Positions 1 through 7,451 of a stretch of DNA of 52,063 nucleotides are shown one piece after another. A program made the translations under genes and the position numbers. The first letter of the stretch is position 1, and every line of letters starts with the position of its first letter. Location of the stretch: NCBI GenBank assembly GCA_944325825.1, contig CALVBP010000013.1, positions 1 through 52,063 of the forward strand. Reading direction: 5' to 3'. Origin of the DNA: Candidatus Gastranaerophilales bacterium (GTDB lineage: Bacteria > Cyanobacteriota > Vampirovibrionia > Gastranaerophilales > Gastranaerophilaceae). Under the pieces are notes generated by a model. The model saw only the letters and a program-made list of their open reading frames with translations, had not been told where the DNA came from and made no database searches.

Positions 1-891
1 GGCGATGATTATAAAGCTAAAATTAATCAAATGCTCCCCTCTGATATCAATGACCTCCTTGATAATATTAAACAGGTCGTTGATGAAACAGTCTTACCGG
101 GCGATTCCGGCGACTTCTCCGTTAATTGGAACCCTGCTTTAAATGATATGACTCTCTCTACAGGTGGTTCAACTAAAATTGGATTCGGTTCTATTGACTC
201 CAACGGAAAATCTTATGATGCCAGCAAAATTTCTTACAGTGCATCAGGCAGCGGGCTTAATGTCTCGGTTGACGGCAGTGGTAATATTTCCATTTCTGCA
301 GGCGATGCCGTCGGTGTATTTAAGGTCTCTGTCACTGTCCTCTATGACGGTCAACCTATCAGTGAAATTTCCTTTAATGTGACTGTTGAGAACAGTATTC
401 TATCAAGTGATATAAGTATTTTTGAAGAATTAGGTTATACAGAAGATAATTCTGGATGCTTAAGAACTAATAGAACTAACGGTTTGGATTTAGATAATGC
501 CAAAAATCAAGCTCAAAACCTAGTAAAATCCTTTGTTCAAGAAATTGCTAAAACGCTTGCTGCTACTGGAAATTATAATAGCAGTGCACTTACTAAAGCG
601 CAAGATATGACTATTGAATATTTCAACGCATATATAGGTGCTGTATACGCTAATGGTGTAGCTGAACGTAAAGATAGACCCACTATTACATTTGAAGCTA
701 ATGGGGAAACTCATACTGAAACATTCTTCTACAGATGTAGAATACCTGATGCTGGCTTAGGCTACCGTCCGGACGAGGCAGCTGTACAATTAACCCGAAG
801 AGCTCAATGGTTCGTTAGGGGTGATTGCATTAGTGTAAGTAAAAATGCTGTTATTGAAAAATTTATTGAATACTATAATCAGCTTTTATAA
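1..891 (+). CDS. C-terminal part of a large Ig-like repeat protein (partial)
   Basis: The reading frame is open from the first base, and the first internal ATG (31) has no ribosome binding site, so this is most likely the 3' end of a gene starting outside the window. The early part is rich in Ser, Gly, Asn and Asp and reads like a bacterial Ig-like or cadherin-like beta-sandwich, with alternating beta strands from about residue 55 to 125. It is followed by a mixed helical tail with isolated Cys residues. This pattern is common in surface or secreted proteins, but I do not recognise the family. A strong hairpin follows 18 bases after the stop. Confidence 0.65.
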   Translation, partial: GDDYKAKINQMLPSDINDLLDNIKQVVDETVLPGDSGDFSVNWNPALNDMTLSTGGSTKIGFGSIDSNGKSYDASKISYSASGSGLNVSVDGSGNISISAGDAVGVFKVSVTVLYDGQPISEISFNVTVENSILSSDISIFEELGYTEDNSGCLRTNRTNGLDLDNAKNQAQNLVKSFVQEIAKTLAATGNYNSSALTKAQDMTIEYFNAYIGAVYANGVAERKDRPTITFEANGETHTETFFYRCRIPDAGLGYRPDEAAVQLTRRAQWFVRGDCISVSKNAVIEKFIEYYNQLL

Positions 892-908
892 ATAACAAGT
901 GTTCAAGT

Positions 909-941
909 CGTGGGCGGTGTTTAACACCGCCCACGCTCATT
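909..941 (+). terminator. Rho-independent terminator of the first gene
   Basis: A perfect 12-bp stem (909-920 pairing with 924-935, GC-rich) has a 3-base loop and is followed by a short T-rich run. It lies 18 bases after the stop codon of the upstream partial gene. Confidence 0.75.
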
Positions 942-994
942 TTCTCGATCATTCCTGTATATATTATATAATTCGACGACAAATAACACAAAAA

Positions 995-1203
995 TGTCAC
1001 CCTGAACTTGATTCAGGGTCTATCAATTCTGTTAAAAATAGACATTGATAGATTCCGGGTCAAAGCCCGGAATGACAGAAAAATACGTCATTCTGAGGCG
1101 ATAGCCGAAGAATCGCAATAACTGGGAGTTTCTTCTATCGTTAAACCTTGCGATGTTTCGCTTCGCTCAACATGACGGGAGTGCATTAGCCGAAGAATCG
1201 CAA
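995..1203. repeat. Palindromic 209-bp repeat, copy 1
   Basis: This matches 1405-1613 nearly base for base over 209 bp, with no length change. It opens with TGTCACCCTGAAC and contains two small hairpins (CCCTGAA..TTCAGGG and TTCCGGG..CCCGGAA) enclosed by ATCAAT..ATTGAT and TGTCA..TGACA arms. A second palindromic block follows, running from CGTCATTCTGAGGCGATAG to a CGCTTCGCTCAACATGACG end. This is the structure of REP/MITE-like intergenic elements. Confidence 0.85.
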
Positions 1204-1239
1204 AGTTATGGAGCCCTTGCGGGGAACGCCCTCCCCTGC

Positions 1240-1366
1240 TCGGGGAGGGTCGGGGTGGGGAGCAATCACAGGTATTTTTCGGTAGAAAAATTCAACAGCA
1301 CGAGTTTTTCTTTCTTTGGGAGCGTTTCTTTCTTTTTTCATCGTAAAAAAAAGAAAGAAATGCTCT
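1240..1366. repeat. Dispersed GC-rich plus hairpin element, copy A
   Basis: Bases 1240-1316 match the reverse complement of 3482-3560 closely (shared blocks include GGGGTGGGGAGCA, TCACAGG and TTTTTCGGTAGAAAAA). Immediately after comes a T/A-rich hairpin (about 1320-1338 with 1344-1365, loop CATCG). A hairpin of the same type is attached to the other copy, so both parts move or persist together. Confidence 0.7.
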
Positions 1367-1404
1367 AAATACCAGTGATTGAGGAATAAGATGTTTGTAT
1401 AGCC

Positions 1405-1613
1405 TGTCACCCTGAACTTGATTCAGGGTCTATCAATTCAGTAAAAAACCAACATTGATAGATTCCGGGTCAAAGCCCGGAATGACAGAAAAATACGTCA
1501 TTCTGAGGCGATAGTCGAAGAATCGCAATAACTGGGAGTTTCTTCTATCGTTAAACCTTGCGATGTTTCGCTTCGCTCAACATGACGGGAGTGCATTAGC
1601 CGAAGAATCGCAA
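1405..1613. repeat. Palindromic 209-bp repeat, copy 2
   Basis: Second direct copy of the unit at 995-1203, of identical length. The few differences fall mainly in the loop between the two hairpins (around 1440-1451) and in one base of the CGATAG(C/T)CGAAG stretch. The copies are 410 bp apart, start to start. Confidence 0.85.
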
Positions 1614-1731
1614 TAGTTGGGCACTTTCACCCTCAGTCTTTGCGATACTTCGCTTGCGCTCAGTATGACGTAGAGTTCCCCTCAATACAGGTTCTCCTCA
1701 AAGAGAGCGAATAAACTTTTTATCCACAGGG

Positions 1732-1760
1732 TTGAATCTTCATCTGAATACTGATATAAT
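1732..1760 (+). promoter_or_regulatory. Sigma70-type promoter of the pilin-like gene
   Basis: The -35 is TTGAAT (1732-1737), followed by a 17-base spacer and a perfect -10 TATAAT (1755-1760) with an extended TG motif (TGA before the hexamer). It lies about 50 bases upstream of the ATG at 1810. Confidence 0.75.
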
Positions 1761-1809
1761 AAATATATAAATATTAATTGAGATACTGCATTTTATATGA
1801 GGATTTTTT

Positions 1810-2919
1810 ATGAAAAAGAACGGCTTTACTTTGGCTGAAGTGCTTATTACGCTGGGAATAATCGGCGTAGCAGCAGCCTTACTTACACCTGTTATCGGGA
1901 ATGCAGTTCCTGATAAAAACAAAACTAAAGTTATTAATCTGCATAAGGCTGTAGCTTCTGCTACAGATTCTTTTTTAGATAATAAAGCTATTTATTATCC
2001 GAAAGGAAATAACGACATATGCAAAGGGTTAGCGTGCCAGTATCAACCCCTGGTTGCGCCTTACAACAGCAATACCTACCAAGGAAAGTCCAAATACGGA
2101 TACCTTTTAGCTTCCAATCTGAATGTACAAGGTGATATCACCAGCTCAGAAGGTACTCTTAGTTTTGTAACAACCGACGGGGTCAGCTGGACTATTCAGT
2201 CGAATAATATTGGTGAATCAATTATTACAATGGACTTGAATGGTAACAGCGGGAAAAATTGCAGTTACAACAAGACTCTATGCCCTAAGCCGGATCAATT
2301 TGAGTTCTTCGTCGGACAATACGGAGATATTAAAGGCAATGACCCGTTAACGACTGCTTATCTGGGAAATTCTCTGAATTTGAATGACAAAAAAACTGAT
2401 TACAACACCGCCTCTTCGGATAAAAACACTTATCTGGCAAAAGTCGAAGATGTGGCCCTTAACAACGGAGGAAATGATGGTTTTAAATACCCTCAAGAAT
2501 ATCCAGGCGGCAACAGTAACGGAAACAAAGGTGGAATTGACATTAAATACCCGCAAATTTACGAAGGCGATGACAATAATGGTAAAATAGATATTCATTA
2601 CCCTGTTGATTGGCCGGGTGGTAATAATGACGACGGCGGTGCAGACTTTGATAAAGATAATTTCCAAAAATGGGATGGTGAAATTGGCATTGTCGGCGGA
2701 GATAAAGGCAATAACGATGGCAAGGACAAAGATGATTCCAATAATAGAGGCGGCGGCTCTTCCGGCGGCGGCGCTTCTTCCGGCGGTGACGGCAGCGGAA
2801 CCTGGAGTTCAGGCAACGGCTGGCTTAAGGATACTATTGGCCATACCGAATATGGTGTGGAGATGAATCAACCCGGCGACCTGTATGGGCCAAGCAATCC
2901 AAATGCTGGAATAAAGTAA
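1810..2919 (+). CDS. Type IV pilin-like / pseudopilin-like secreted protein with acidic Gly-Asn-rich tail
   Basis: The 369-residue protein starts with a short basic leader and the prepilin peptidase signature [15 protein letters not shown] (residues 5-19), followed by a hydrophobic helix. A PilD-type peptidase would cut after Gly5, leaving N-methyl-Phe. The middle has paired Cys residues. Residues about 220-290 carry three degenerate tandem units of the type [FI]-[KH]-YP-x3-[YW]-[PE]-G. A Gly/Ser/Asp/Asn-rich stretch follows (about 290-345). The start is fixed by an AGGA-type site 8-12 bases upstream and by the leader motif. It stands alone, with its own promoter and terminator. Numerous proteins of this class are typical of Gastranaerophilales-like genomes. 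The precise role (minor pilin, secretion pseudopilin or surface protein) is unknown. Confidence 0.85.
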   Translation: MKKNGFTLAEVLITLGIIGVAAALLTPVIGNAVPDKNKTKVINLHKAVASATDSFLDNKAIYYPKGNNDICKGLACQYQPLVAPYNSNTYQGKSKYGYLLASNLNVQGDITSSEGTLSFVTTDGVSWTIQSNNIGESIITMDLNGNSGKNCSYNKTLCPKPDQFEFFVGQYGDIKGNDPLTTAYLGNSLNLNDKKTDYNTASSDKNTYLAKVEDVALNNGGNDGFKYPQEYPGGNSNGNKGGIDIKYPQIYEGDDNNGKIDIHYPVDWPGGNNDDGGADFDKDNFQKWDGEIGIVGGDKGNNDGKDKDDSNNRGGGSSGGGASSGGDGSGTWSSGNGWLKDTIGHTEYGVEMNQPGDLYGPSNPNAGIK

Positions 2920-2928
2920 GTTTAGTTT

Positions 2929-2960
2929 AAAAGAGGAAGTCTTTAACTTCCTCTTTTTTT
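2929..2960 (+). terminator. Rho-independent terminator of the pilin-like gene
   Basis: The stem AAAGAGGAAGT / ACTTCCTCTTT has a 5-base loop and is followed by an uninterrupted T run, 10 bases after the stop. Confidence 0.9.
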
Positions 2961-2978
2961 CATGCTTGATTTTTTGTC

Positions 2979-3006
2979 TTGACTGTATTAGTATCAGTCT
3001 TGTAGA
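2979..3006 (+). promoter_or_regulatory. Possible rpsO promoter
   Basis: The -35 is TTGACT (2979-2984), followed by a 16-base spacer and a weak -10 TGTAGA (3001-3006). This would leave a leader of about 35 bases before the rpsO start. The -35 is good and the -10 poor, so the assignment is tentative. Confidence 0.4.
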
Positions 3007-3046
3007 GTGCTTACGCCAATATGACACTCAACAAAAAGGAAAAACT

Positions 3047-3316
3047 ATGTCTATTAATTTAAAAAACAAACAGGAAATCGTAGAAAAATTTGGTGCTAAT
3101 GCAAAGGACACAGGTTCTGCAGAAGTACAAATTGCTATGTTAACCAAGAAAATTGCTGAACTTACAGAGCACATGAAATCTAACAAAAAAGACTTCGCTA
3201 CAAAACGTGGTCTATTAATGATGGTAGGTAAAAGAAAAAGACTTCTTTCCTATCTTAAAGAGAAAAATCTGGAAGGCTACAGAAAATTGGTTAAAGAGCT
3301 TAATATCAGAGGTTAA
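3047..3316 (+). CDS. rpsO: 30S ribosomal protein S15
   Basis: The protein is 89 residues, exactly the usual length of S15. Family hallmarks are the stretch around [14 protein letters not shown], the [30 protein letters not shown] block (16S rRNA helix contacts) and the C-terminal [20 protein letters not shown] region. The frame is open for 27 codons further upstream, but the ATG at 3047 is preceded by AAAGGA at 3035-3040 with correct spacing and gives the conserved length. It is monocistronic here, between two terminators. In many bacteria rpsO sits next to pnp, but here pnp is 45 kb away. Confidence 0.97.
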   Translation: MSINLKNKQEIVEKFGANAKDTGSAEVQIAMLTKKIAELTEHMKSNKKDFATKRGLLMMVGKRKRLLSYLKEKNLEGYRKLVKELNIRG

Positions 3317-3335
3317 TTCTGAGTATGATGTAGTT

Positions 3336-3366
3336 AAAAGGAACCTTGGTAAAAGGTTCCTTTTTT
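3336..3366 (+). terminator. Rho-independent terminator of rpsO
   Basis: A 12-bp stem (AAAAGGAACCTT / AAGGTTCCTTTT) with a 5-base loop is followed by a T run, 20 bases after the rpsO stop. Confidence 0.92.
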
Positions 3367-3375
3367 GTTTATAAA

Positions 3376-3783
3376 TTTACATAAAATGTATTATTTAGCT
3401 TAATCGGGGCTGCTGCCGCCCCGTCCCCCGCACCAACATTCTTTCTTTTTTCTTGCGATACAAAAAGAAAGAATGTTGGACAAGAAAGAAAAACAACGCA
3501 CTGTTGCATTTTTCTACCGAAAAATGCCTGTGACTGCTCCCCACCCCCAGCCCTCACCGAGTTGGGGAGTGGGCTAAGTTTATTTACCCCTGCGGGCGTG
3601 TGACGCAGTCACCATAGCCCGCAAAAGAGTGCAGGCTATGCCTACTACAGCCATTTTATCTGATGCTCTTCGGGCATAGAAAACAACACGTGTTTTCTTT
3701 TTCTTTTCGTACTTTTCTTTTTCTTTGCTTCGCAAATAAAGAAAAAGAAAAGTACAAAGATAAAATAATACATTTTATGTAAA
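3376..3783. mobile_element. 408-bp non-coding MITE-like element with 20-bp perfect terminal inverted repeats
   Basis: The left end (3376-3395) is TTTACATAAAATGTATTATT and the right end (3764-3783) is its exact reverse complement. Nothing inside codes for a plausible protein. Internal features are a perfect 18-bp stem hairpin (3433-3450 with 3462-3479), an inverted relative of the 1240-1316 block (3482-3560), and a second perfect 18-bp stem hairpin (3709-3726 with 3738-3755). I cannot define a clear target duplication beyond a possible AAA on both sides. It sits exactly between the rpsO terminator and the mutS2 promoter. MITE-like is an inference from structure; no transposase is present in the window. 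Confidence 0.65.
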
Positions 3784-3815
3784 AAATATTTTATCAAAGC
3801 AATCCATCCTACGTA

Positions 3816-3844
3816 TTGCTTTGCTTTCTTGTTCTCTTTATAAT
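3816..3844 (+). promoter_or_regulatory. mutS2 promoter placing the start codon almost at +1
   Basis: The -35 is TTGCTT (3816-3821), followed by a 17-base spacer and a perfect TATAAT (3839-3844). Only nine bases separate the -10 from the ATG at 3854, so transcription would start within a few bases of the start codon. Confidence 0.65.
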
Positions 3845-3853
3845 CATACTACA

Positions 3854-6211
3854 ATGAGTATTGTCCAAACATCACAAATTGCACTTGAATATGATAAGAT
3901 TCTGGCTGAACTTGCTAACTTTGCAAAAACAGACCAGTCCAAAGAATTATGCTTAAATCTTACTCCTTACATAAAATATGAAGATATTGAGCGAGAAATC
4001 CGCTATACCAGAGAAGCTAAAGATGTTTTAGATCTGGCAAGAGATATTCCTGTCGAAAAAATTCAGCATTTTGACACTTTGAAAAGAAAAAATGAATACT
4101 TTACGGAAGAAGAACTGGTCGACATAGCAAAAACTATGCGTACATTCAGACTTGTTAAAAATTTTTTAAAAGAGAATCTGATATTTGATTCAACTCTATC
4201 CGGACTCTTAGAAAATTTATACGCAAATAAAGAATTTGAAGATAAAATTCTGAACACTTTTGATGATAATTATACCGTTAAGCAAGATGCAAATCCCGAA
4301 CTTAAAGGGCTATATTCTTCTCTTAAAGATACAGAAAGCACTCTTAAACAAAAAGTGCAAGAACTGATGAATTCAGCGGAATTTCAATCTCATCTTCAGG
4401 AAAATATTTACACTAAAAGAGATGACAGAATTGTATTTCAAGTAAAAGCCTCCTCTAAGAGTAAGGTTTCCGGTATCGTTCACGATGTATCAGCAACTAA
4501 TAAGACTTTTTACATAGAACCCGCTCAAATCGTTCCGCTAAATAATAAAATAAGAGAAGTCCGCTCGAAAATTTATGCTGAAATAATACGAATACTTACC
4601 GCTCTAAGCTTTGAAATCAGAAAAGAGTTAGACAACCTTATTCTCTCTGAAAAGACTCTGGCTGAAATAGATTTTCATTTCGCAAAGGCTCGCTACGCAG
4701 TTAGAATTCAGGCTGTCGAACCGGAACTTACAAGAAATCGTGAAGTTAAAATCGACCTAATGAGACACCCCCTTTTAATAGGCAGGGTTAATAACATTGT
4801 AGAAAATGATTTTGAAATCGGCAACGAATACAAATCTATTATAATTACCGGTTCTAATACCGGCGGGAAGACTGTTGCGTTGAAAACAGTAGGATTATTC
4901 CTCCTAATGACAAAATCCGGAATATTTCTTCCCTGTGCAGAAGCCCGTATTCATCCGTTTGAAAAAATACTGGCCGATATCGGAGACGAACAGAGTATTT
5001 TACAAAACCTCTCCACTTTTTCATCCCACATGAAAAATGTTATTAATATTTTAAAACTGGCAGATAAAGATACCTTCGTTTTAATAGACGAGCTCTGTGC
5101 CGGAACAGACCCTCAAGAAGGCGCTATTTTAGCAGAAATTATTATGAAAAATCTGGCTAAAAAAGAAGCCTTTTCCGTCATTACAACACACTACGGAGAA
5201 CTCAAAACTCTGGAATTTATTGACCCGTATTTTAAAAATGCAAGCGTTGAGTTTGATACAGAGTCTCTATCTCCTACATTTAAGCTTATAATCGGAATTC
5301 CGGGTTTGAGTAATGCTATTTCTATTTCTGCAAACCTGGGACTTGATGAAGAGTTGGTTTGGGAAGCTAAAGAATTATTGATAACCCAGCGAGATCCCTC
5401 AAGCCTGATGGTCGAAAGACTTCAGGATACCCAGCAAAAACTCGATATAAACTTAAAAGAAGCTGAATCTTTAAATGCTCAAGCAGATGAACTAAAACAA
5501 CATTATGAAAAAGAATTATCACAACACAAAAAAGATAAGAAAAAAACATTGAAAGTAATACAAGATAAATTCGAAACGCAACTGGATGAGGCTAAAAACG
5601 AGATTAAAGAAATCTTGAATGAACTGCGGCAAGAAAAATCCGAAAAAATTGCAAGACGAGCATACAGCAGGCTTGCAAAAATGGAACAATCTTTCAGAAA
5701 AGATGTGCACTCTTTTGAAGAACAAGAAGACTATACCGAACTTGACTGGACTCTCGTTCAAGCCGGTGATATCGTTATGATAAAAGACTTAAATCAACAA
5801 GTAAAAGTACTTTCTCTCCCTGACAAAAACAACAGTCTCTTTATCCAGATGGGAATGATAAAAACAAAAGTCAAAAAAGACAGGCTCGCAGTTTACAATC
5901 CTGAACTCGCTAAAAAAGTAATTTTACCCAATATCAAGCAAGAAACTTTCACTCTGAAAAAATATGATATCTCAAATACTCTTGATTTAAGAGGCGAAAG
6001 AGTCGAAGAAGCACTTGATAATTTAGAAAATTACCTTGATAAAGCAAGCCTTGCTAACCTTTCCCCCGTTTATATAATCCACGGTCACGGAACAGGAGCT
6101 TTAAAATCCGCTGTCAGAGATTTTGTTTCGACTTCTCCATATGTCGCAAAGTATCGTATCGGTGAAGATGCTGAAGGCGGAGACGGAGTTTGTGTTATTG
6201 ATATAAAATAA
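3854..6211 (+). CDS. mutS2: Endonuclease MutS2
   Basis: This is a DNA mismatch-repair ATPase homologue without the mismatch-recognition domain. In other bacteria MutS2 limits recombination or acts on collided ribosomes. The 785 residues comprise an N-terminal coiled/core region, a P-loop GSNTGGKTVALKT at about 333-345, a Walker B region FVLIDELCAGTDPQEG, a long coiled coil (about 520-620), and a C-terminal Smr nuclease domain starting at LDLRGE (about 710) and containing IHGHGTGAL. The first residue of the Walker A is GS where many MutS2 have GP. I chose ATG 3854. An in-frame TTG at 3821 lies within the promoter. There is no Shine-Dalgarno sequence, which fits a leaderless or near-leaderless mRNA. 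Confidence 0.93.
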   Translation: MSIVQTSQIALEYDKILAELANFAKTDQSKELCLNLTPYIKYEDIEREIRYTREAKDVLDLARDIPVEKIQHFDTLKRKNEYFTEEELVDIAKTMRTFRLVKNFLKENLIFDSTLSGLLENLYANKEFEDKILNTFDDNYTVKQDANPELKGLYSSLKDTESTLKQKVQELMNSAEFQSHLQENIYTKRDDRIVFQVKASSKSKVSGIVHDVSATNKTFYIEPAQIVPLNNKIREVRSKIYAEIIRILTALSFEIRKELDNLILSEKTLAEIDFHFAKARYAVRIQAVEPELTRNREVKIDLMRHPLLIGRVNNIVENDFEIGNEYKSIIITGSNTGGKTVALKTVGLFLLMTKSGIFLPCAEARIHPFEKILADIGDEQSILQNLSTFSSHMKNVINILKLADKDTFVLIDELCAGTDPQEGAILAEIIMKNLAKKEAFSVITTHYGELKTLEFIDPYFKNASVEFDTESLSPTFKLIIGIPGLSNAISISANLGLDEELVWEAKELLITQRDPSSLMVERLQDTQQKLDINLKEAESLNAQADELKQHYEKELSQHKKDKKKTLKVIQDKFETQLDEAKNEIKEILNELRQEKSEKIARRAYSRLAKMEQSFRKDVHSFEEQEDYTELDWTLVQAGDIVMIKDLNQQVKVLSLPDKNNSLFIQMGMIKTKVKKDRLAVYNPELAKKVILPNIKQETFTLKKYDISNTLDLRGERVEEALDNLENYLDKASLANLSPVYIIHGHGTGALKSAVRDFVSTSPYVAKYRIGEDAEGGDGVCVIDIK

Positions 6212-6219
6212 ACTCCCCC

Positions 6220-6248
6220 TTCACAAACCTTTTTAAATCCTGTATAAT
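6220..6248 (+). promoter_or_regulatory. aroE promoter
   Basis: The -35 is TTCACA (6220-6225), followed by a 17-base spacer and TATAAT (6243-6248). The aroE ATG is 24 bases downstream of the -10 and has a strong ribosome binding site. Confidence 0.65.
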
Positions 6249-6272
6249 TAACTTGTTCTTGGAGGAGAGAAT

Positions 6273-7115
6273 ATGTATAAGTTGGGAATAATCGGATATC
6301 CGCTGTCACATTCTATTTCTGCCGCTATTCAAAAAGCCGGATTTGAGAGTTTAAGTTTGGATGGTTCATATGATGTTTTAGAAACTCCGCCGGAGGATTT
6401 AATATCAAGGATTAAGTTCCTAAAATCAAATAACTATGCCGGATTTAATGTCACGATACCTTTAAAAGTTCCCATGTCTTTATTTCTGGATGACATTGAT
6501 GATTATGCAAATATTGCAGGCTGTGTTAATACTGTTAAAATTATGCCTGACAAAACTTTTATCGGATATAACACTGATATTTACGGGTTTAAAATGGCAA
6601 TACCTAATGATATAAATCTTACGGGTAAGCTTGCAAGCATCCTTGGAACGGGCGGGGCAGCAAGAGCTGCAGTCGTAGGACTTGCCGAAAGAGGAATTAA
6701 AGAAATCGATTTGTATACCCGAAATATTATTAATTCCAGACAAACACTGGATTATATGAGAGCCAAATTTCCGGAAATAATTTTTAATGTTTATCAAATC
6801 CAGAATATCAGAAGTTTAAAAGATACAGCTATTGTGGTTAATGCAACTCCTATAGGTATGAAAGGCTTTATGGCAAATGAAATGCCTCTTGAATGCAAAG
6901 ATTTAGATAATCTGAATTCTGAAACTATAGTTTATGATATAGTTTATAACCCCATAAGGACAGTGCTCCTAAATGAAGCACAAAAGCGTGGGTTAAGAAC
7001 AATAAGCGGGTTAGATATGCTTATTTATCAGGCTCAACGGGCTATAGAAATTTGGACAGGCTTAAAACCGGATGTCAATTTGATGAAAATAGCAGCTCTG
7101 GAAGCTTTACAGTAA
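6273..7115 (+). CDS. aroE: Shikimate dehydrogenase (NADP+)
   Basis: It reduces 3-dehydroshikimate to shikimate in aromatic amino acid synthesis. The 280 residues are the normal length. The shikimate-binding SHSIS is at 12-16, the catalytic Lys is in NVTIPLK (Lys65), the Asp is in YNTD (Asp102), the nucleotide-binding loop GTGGAARAA is at 125-133, and NATPIGM plus the C-terminal GLDMLIYQAQRA motif are present. All key residues are in place. The start is supported by GGAGGA at 6261-6266. It has its own promoter and is followed by a separate promoter for the next operon. Confidence 0.96.
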   Translation: MYKLGIIGYPLSHSISAAIQKAGFESLSLDGSYDVLETPPEDLISRIKFLKSNNYAGFNVTIPLKVPMSLFLDDIDDYANIAGCVNTVKIMPDKTFIGYNTDIYGFKMAIPNDINLTGKLASILGTGGAARAAVVGLAERGIKEIDLYTRNIINSRQTLDYMRAKFPEIIFNVYQIQNIRSLKDTAIVVNATPIGMKGFMANEMPLECKDLDNLNSETIVYDIVYNPIRTVLLNEAQKRGLRTISGLDMLIYQAQRAIEIWTGLKPDVNLMKIAALEALQ

Positions 7116-7137
7116 CTTCATAAAAGTTCTAAAAACC

Positions 7138-7166
7138 TTGCGAAAGGTAAAGTTTTAAGTTACAAT
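7138..7166 (+). promoter_or_regulatory. Promoter of the nine-gene operon 7189-14388
   Basis: The -35 is TTGCGA (7138-7143), followed by a 17-base spacer and TACAAT (7161-7166). The AAGGAG ribosome site and ATG 7189 follow directly. I see no terminator between here and 14401. Confidence 0.6.
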
Positions 7167-7188
7167 CTATAAACAAGGAGAGAACTTT

Positions 7189-7449
7189 ATGACAGAAAAG
7201 AAGGTCATTGAGCTTGTCGGACGCAGCAATACAGACGGGAATAAAAAGCATTTGTGTTGCAGTTTTTGCGGTCGGGAATATAATGATGTTCTTAAAATGG
7301 TAAAAGGTCCGGGAGTAAATATTTGCTCCGAATGTGTGATGATTGCGGTACAATACCTCATATTAAAAGATTCTATGCCTTCAGAAGATGCACAAAAAAT
7401 TCTTGATGCATTCTGGGGGAATGCGCATAAAGGAGGCAAGGAGAACTGA
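7189..7449 (+). CDS. Stand-alone ClpX-type zinc-finger protein
   Basis: An 86-residue protein with the C4 zinc motif of the ClpX N-terminal domain: CSFCGRE at about 25-31 and CSECV at about 47-51. It includes the surrounding pattern ..VKGPGVNICSECV.. that in ClpX binds zinc, adaptors and unfolded substrates. There is no AAA+ domain after it; the frame ends with a normal stop, and the next gene starts two bases later. It may serve as an adaptor or substrate-delivery factor for a Clp machine, which is interesting because a Clp-N-only protein is encoded in the same operon. Function is inferred from the domain only. Confidence 0.8.
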   Translation: MTEKKVIELVGRSNTDGNKKHLCCSFCGREYNDVLKMVKGPGVNICSECVMIAVQYLILKDSMPSEDAQKILDAFWGNAHKGGKEN

Positions 7450-7451
7450 TT

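Larger units (their letters stand above)
892..1809. other. Gene-free tract of 918 bp filled with palindromic repeats
   Basis: I see no credible gene here. Short open frames over this stretch have no ribosome binding site and run across repeat units. The tract holds a terminator, two copies of a 209-bp repeat (995-1203 and 1405-1613), a GC-rich block with a T/A-rich hairpin between them (about 1210-1366), and a last degenerate unit at about 1614-1675 (a variant of the GCGAT..CGCTTGCGCTCA..ATGACG repeat). It ends in the promoter of the pilin-like gene. Confidence 0.8.

Noticed and set aside
1153-1410. Short open frames on both strands (71 and 74 codons)
   Set aside because: They run through repeat units, have no ribosome binding site, and their residues mirror the palindromes.
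995-1613. CRISPR array
   Set aside because: There are only two long copies, no short regular repeats with unique spacers, and no cas genes nearby.
3369-3557. 62-codon minus-strand frame near the left end of the 408-bp element
   Set aside because: It lies over the inverted repeat and hairpins, and its composition is that of the repeat, not of a protein.
3709-3755. Long T/A-rich hairpin as a terminator
   Set aside because: It lies 340 bases after the rpsO terminator and inside the inverted-repeat element, so it is better explained as part of that element.
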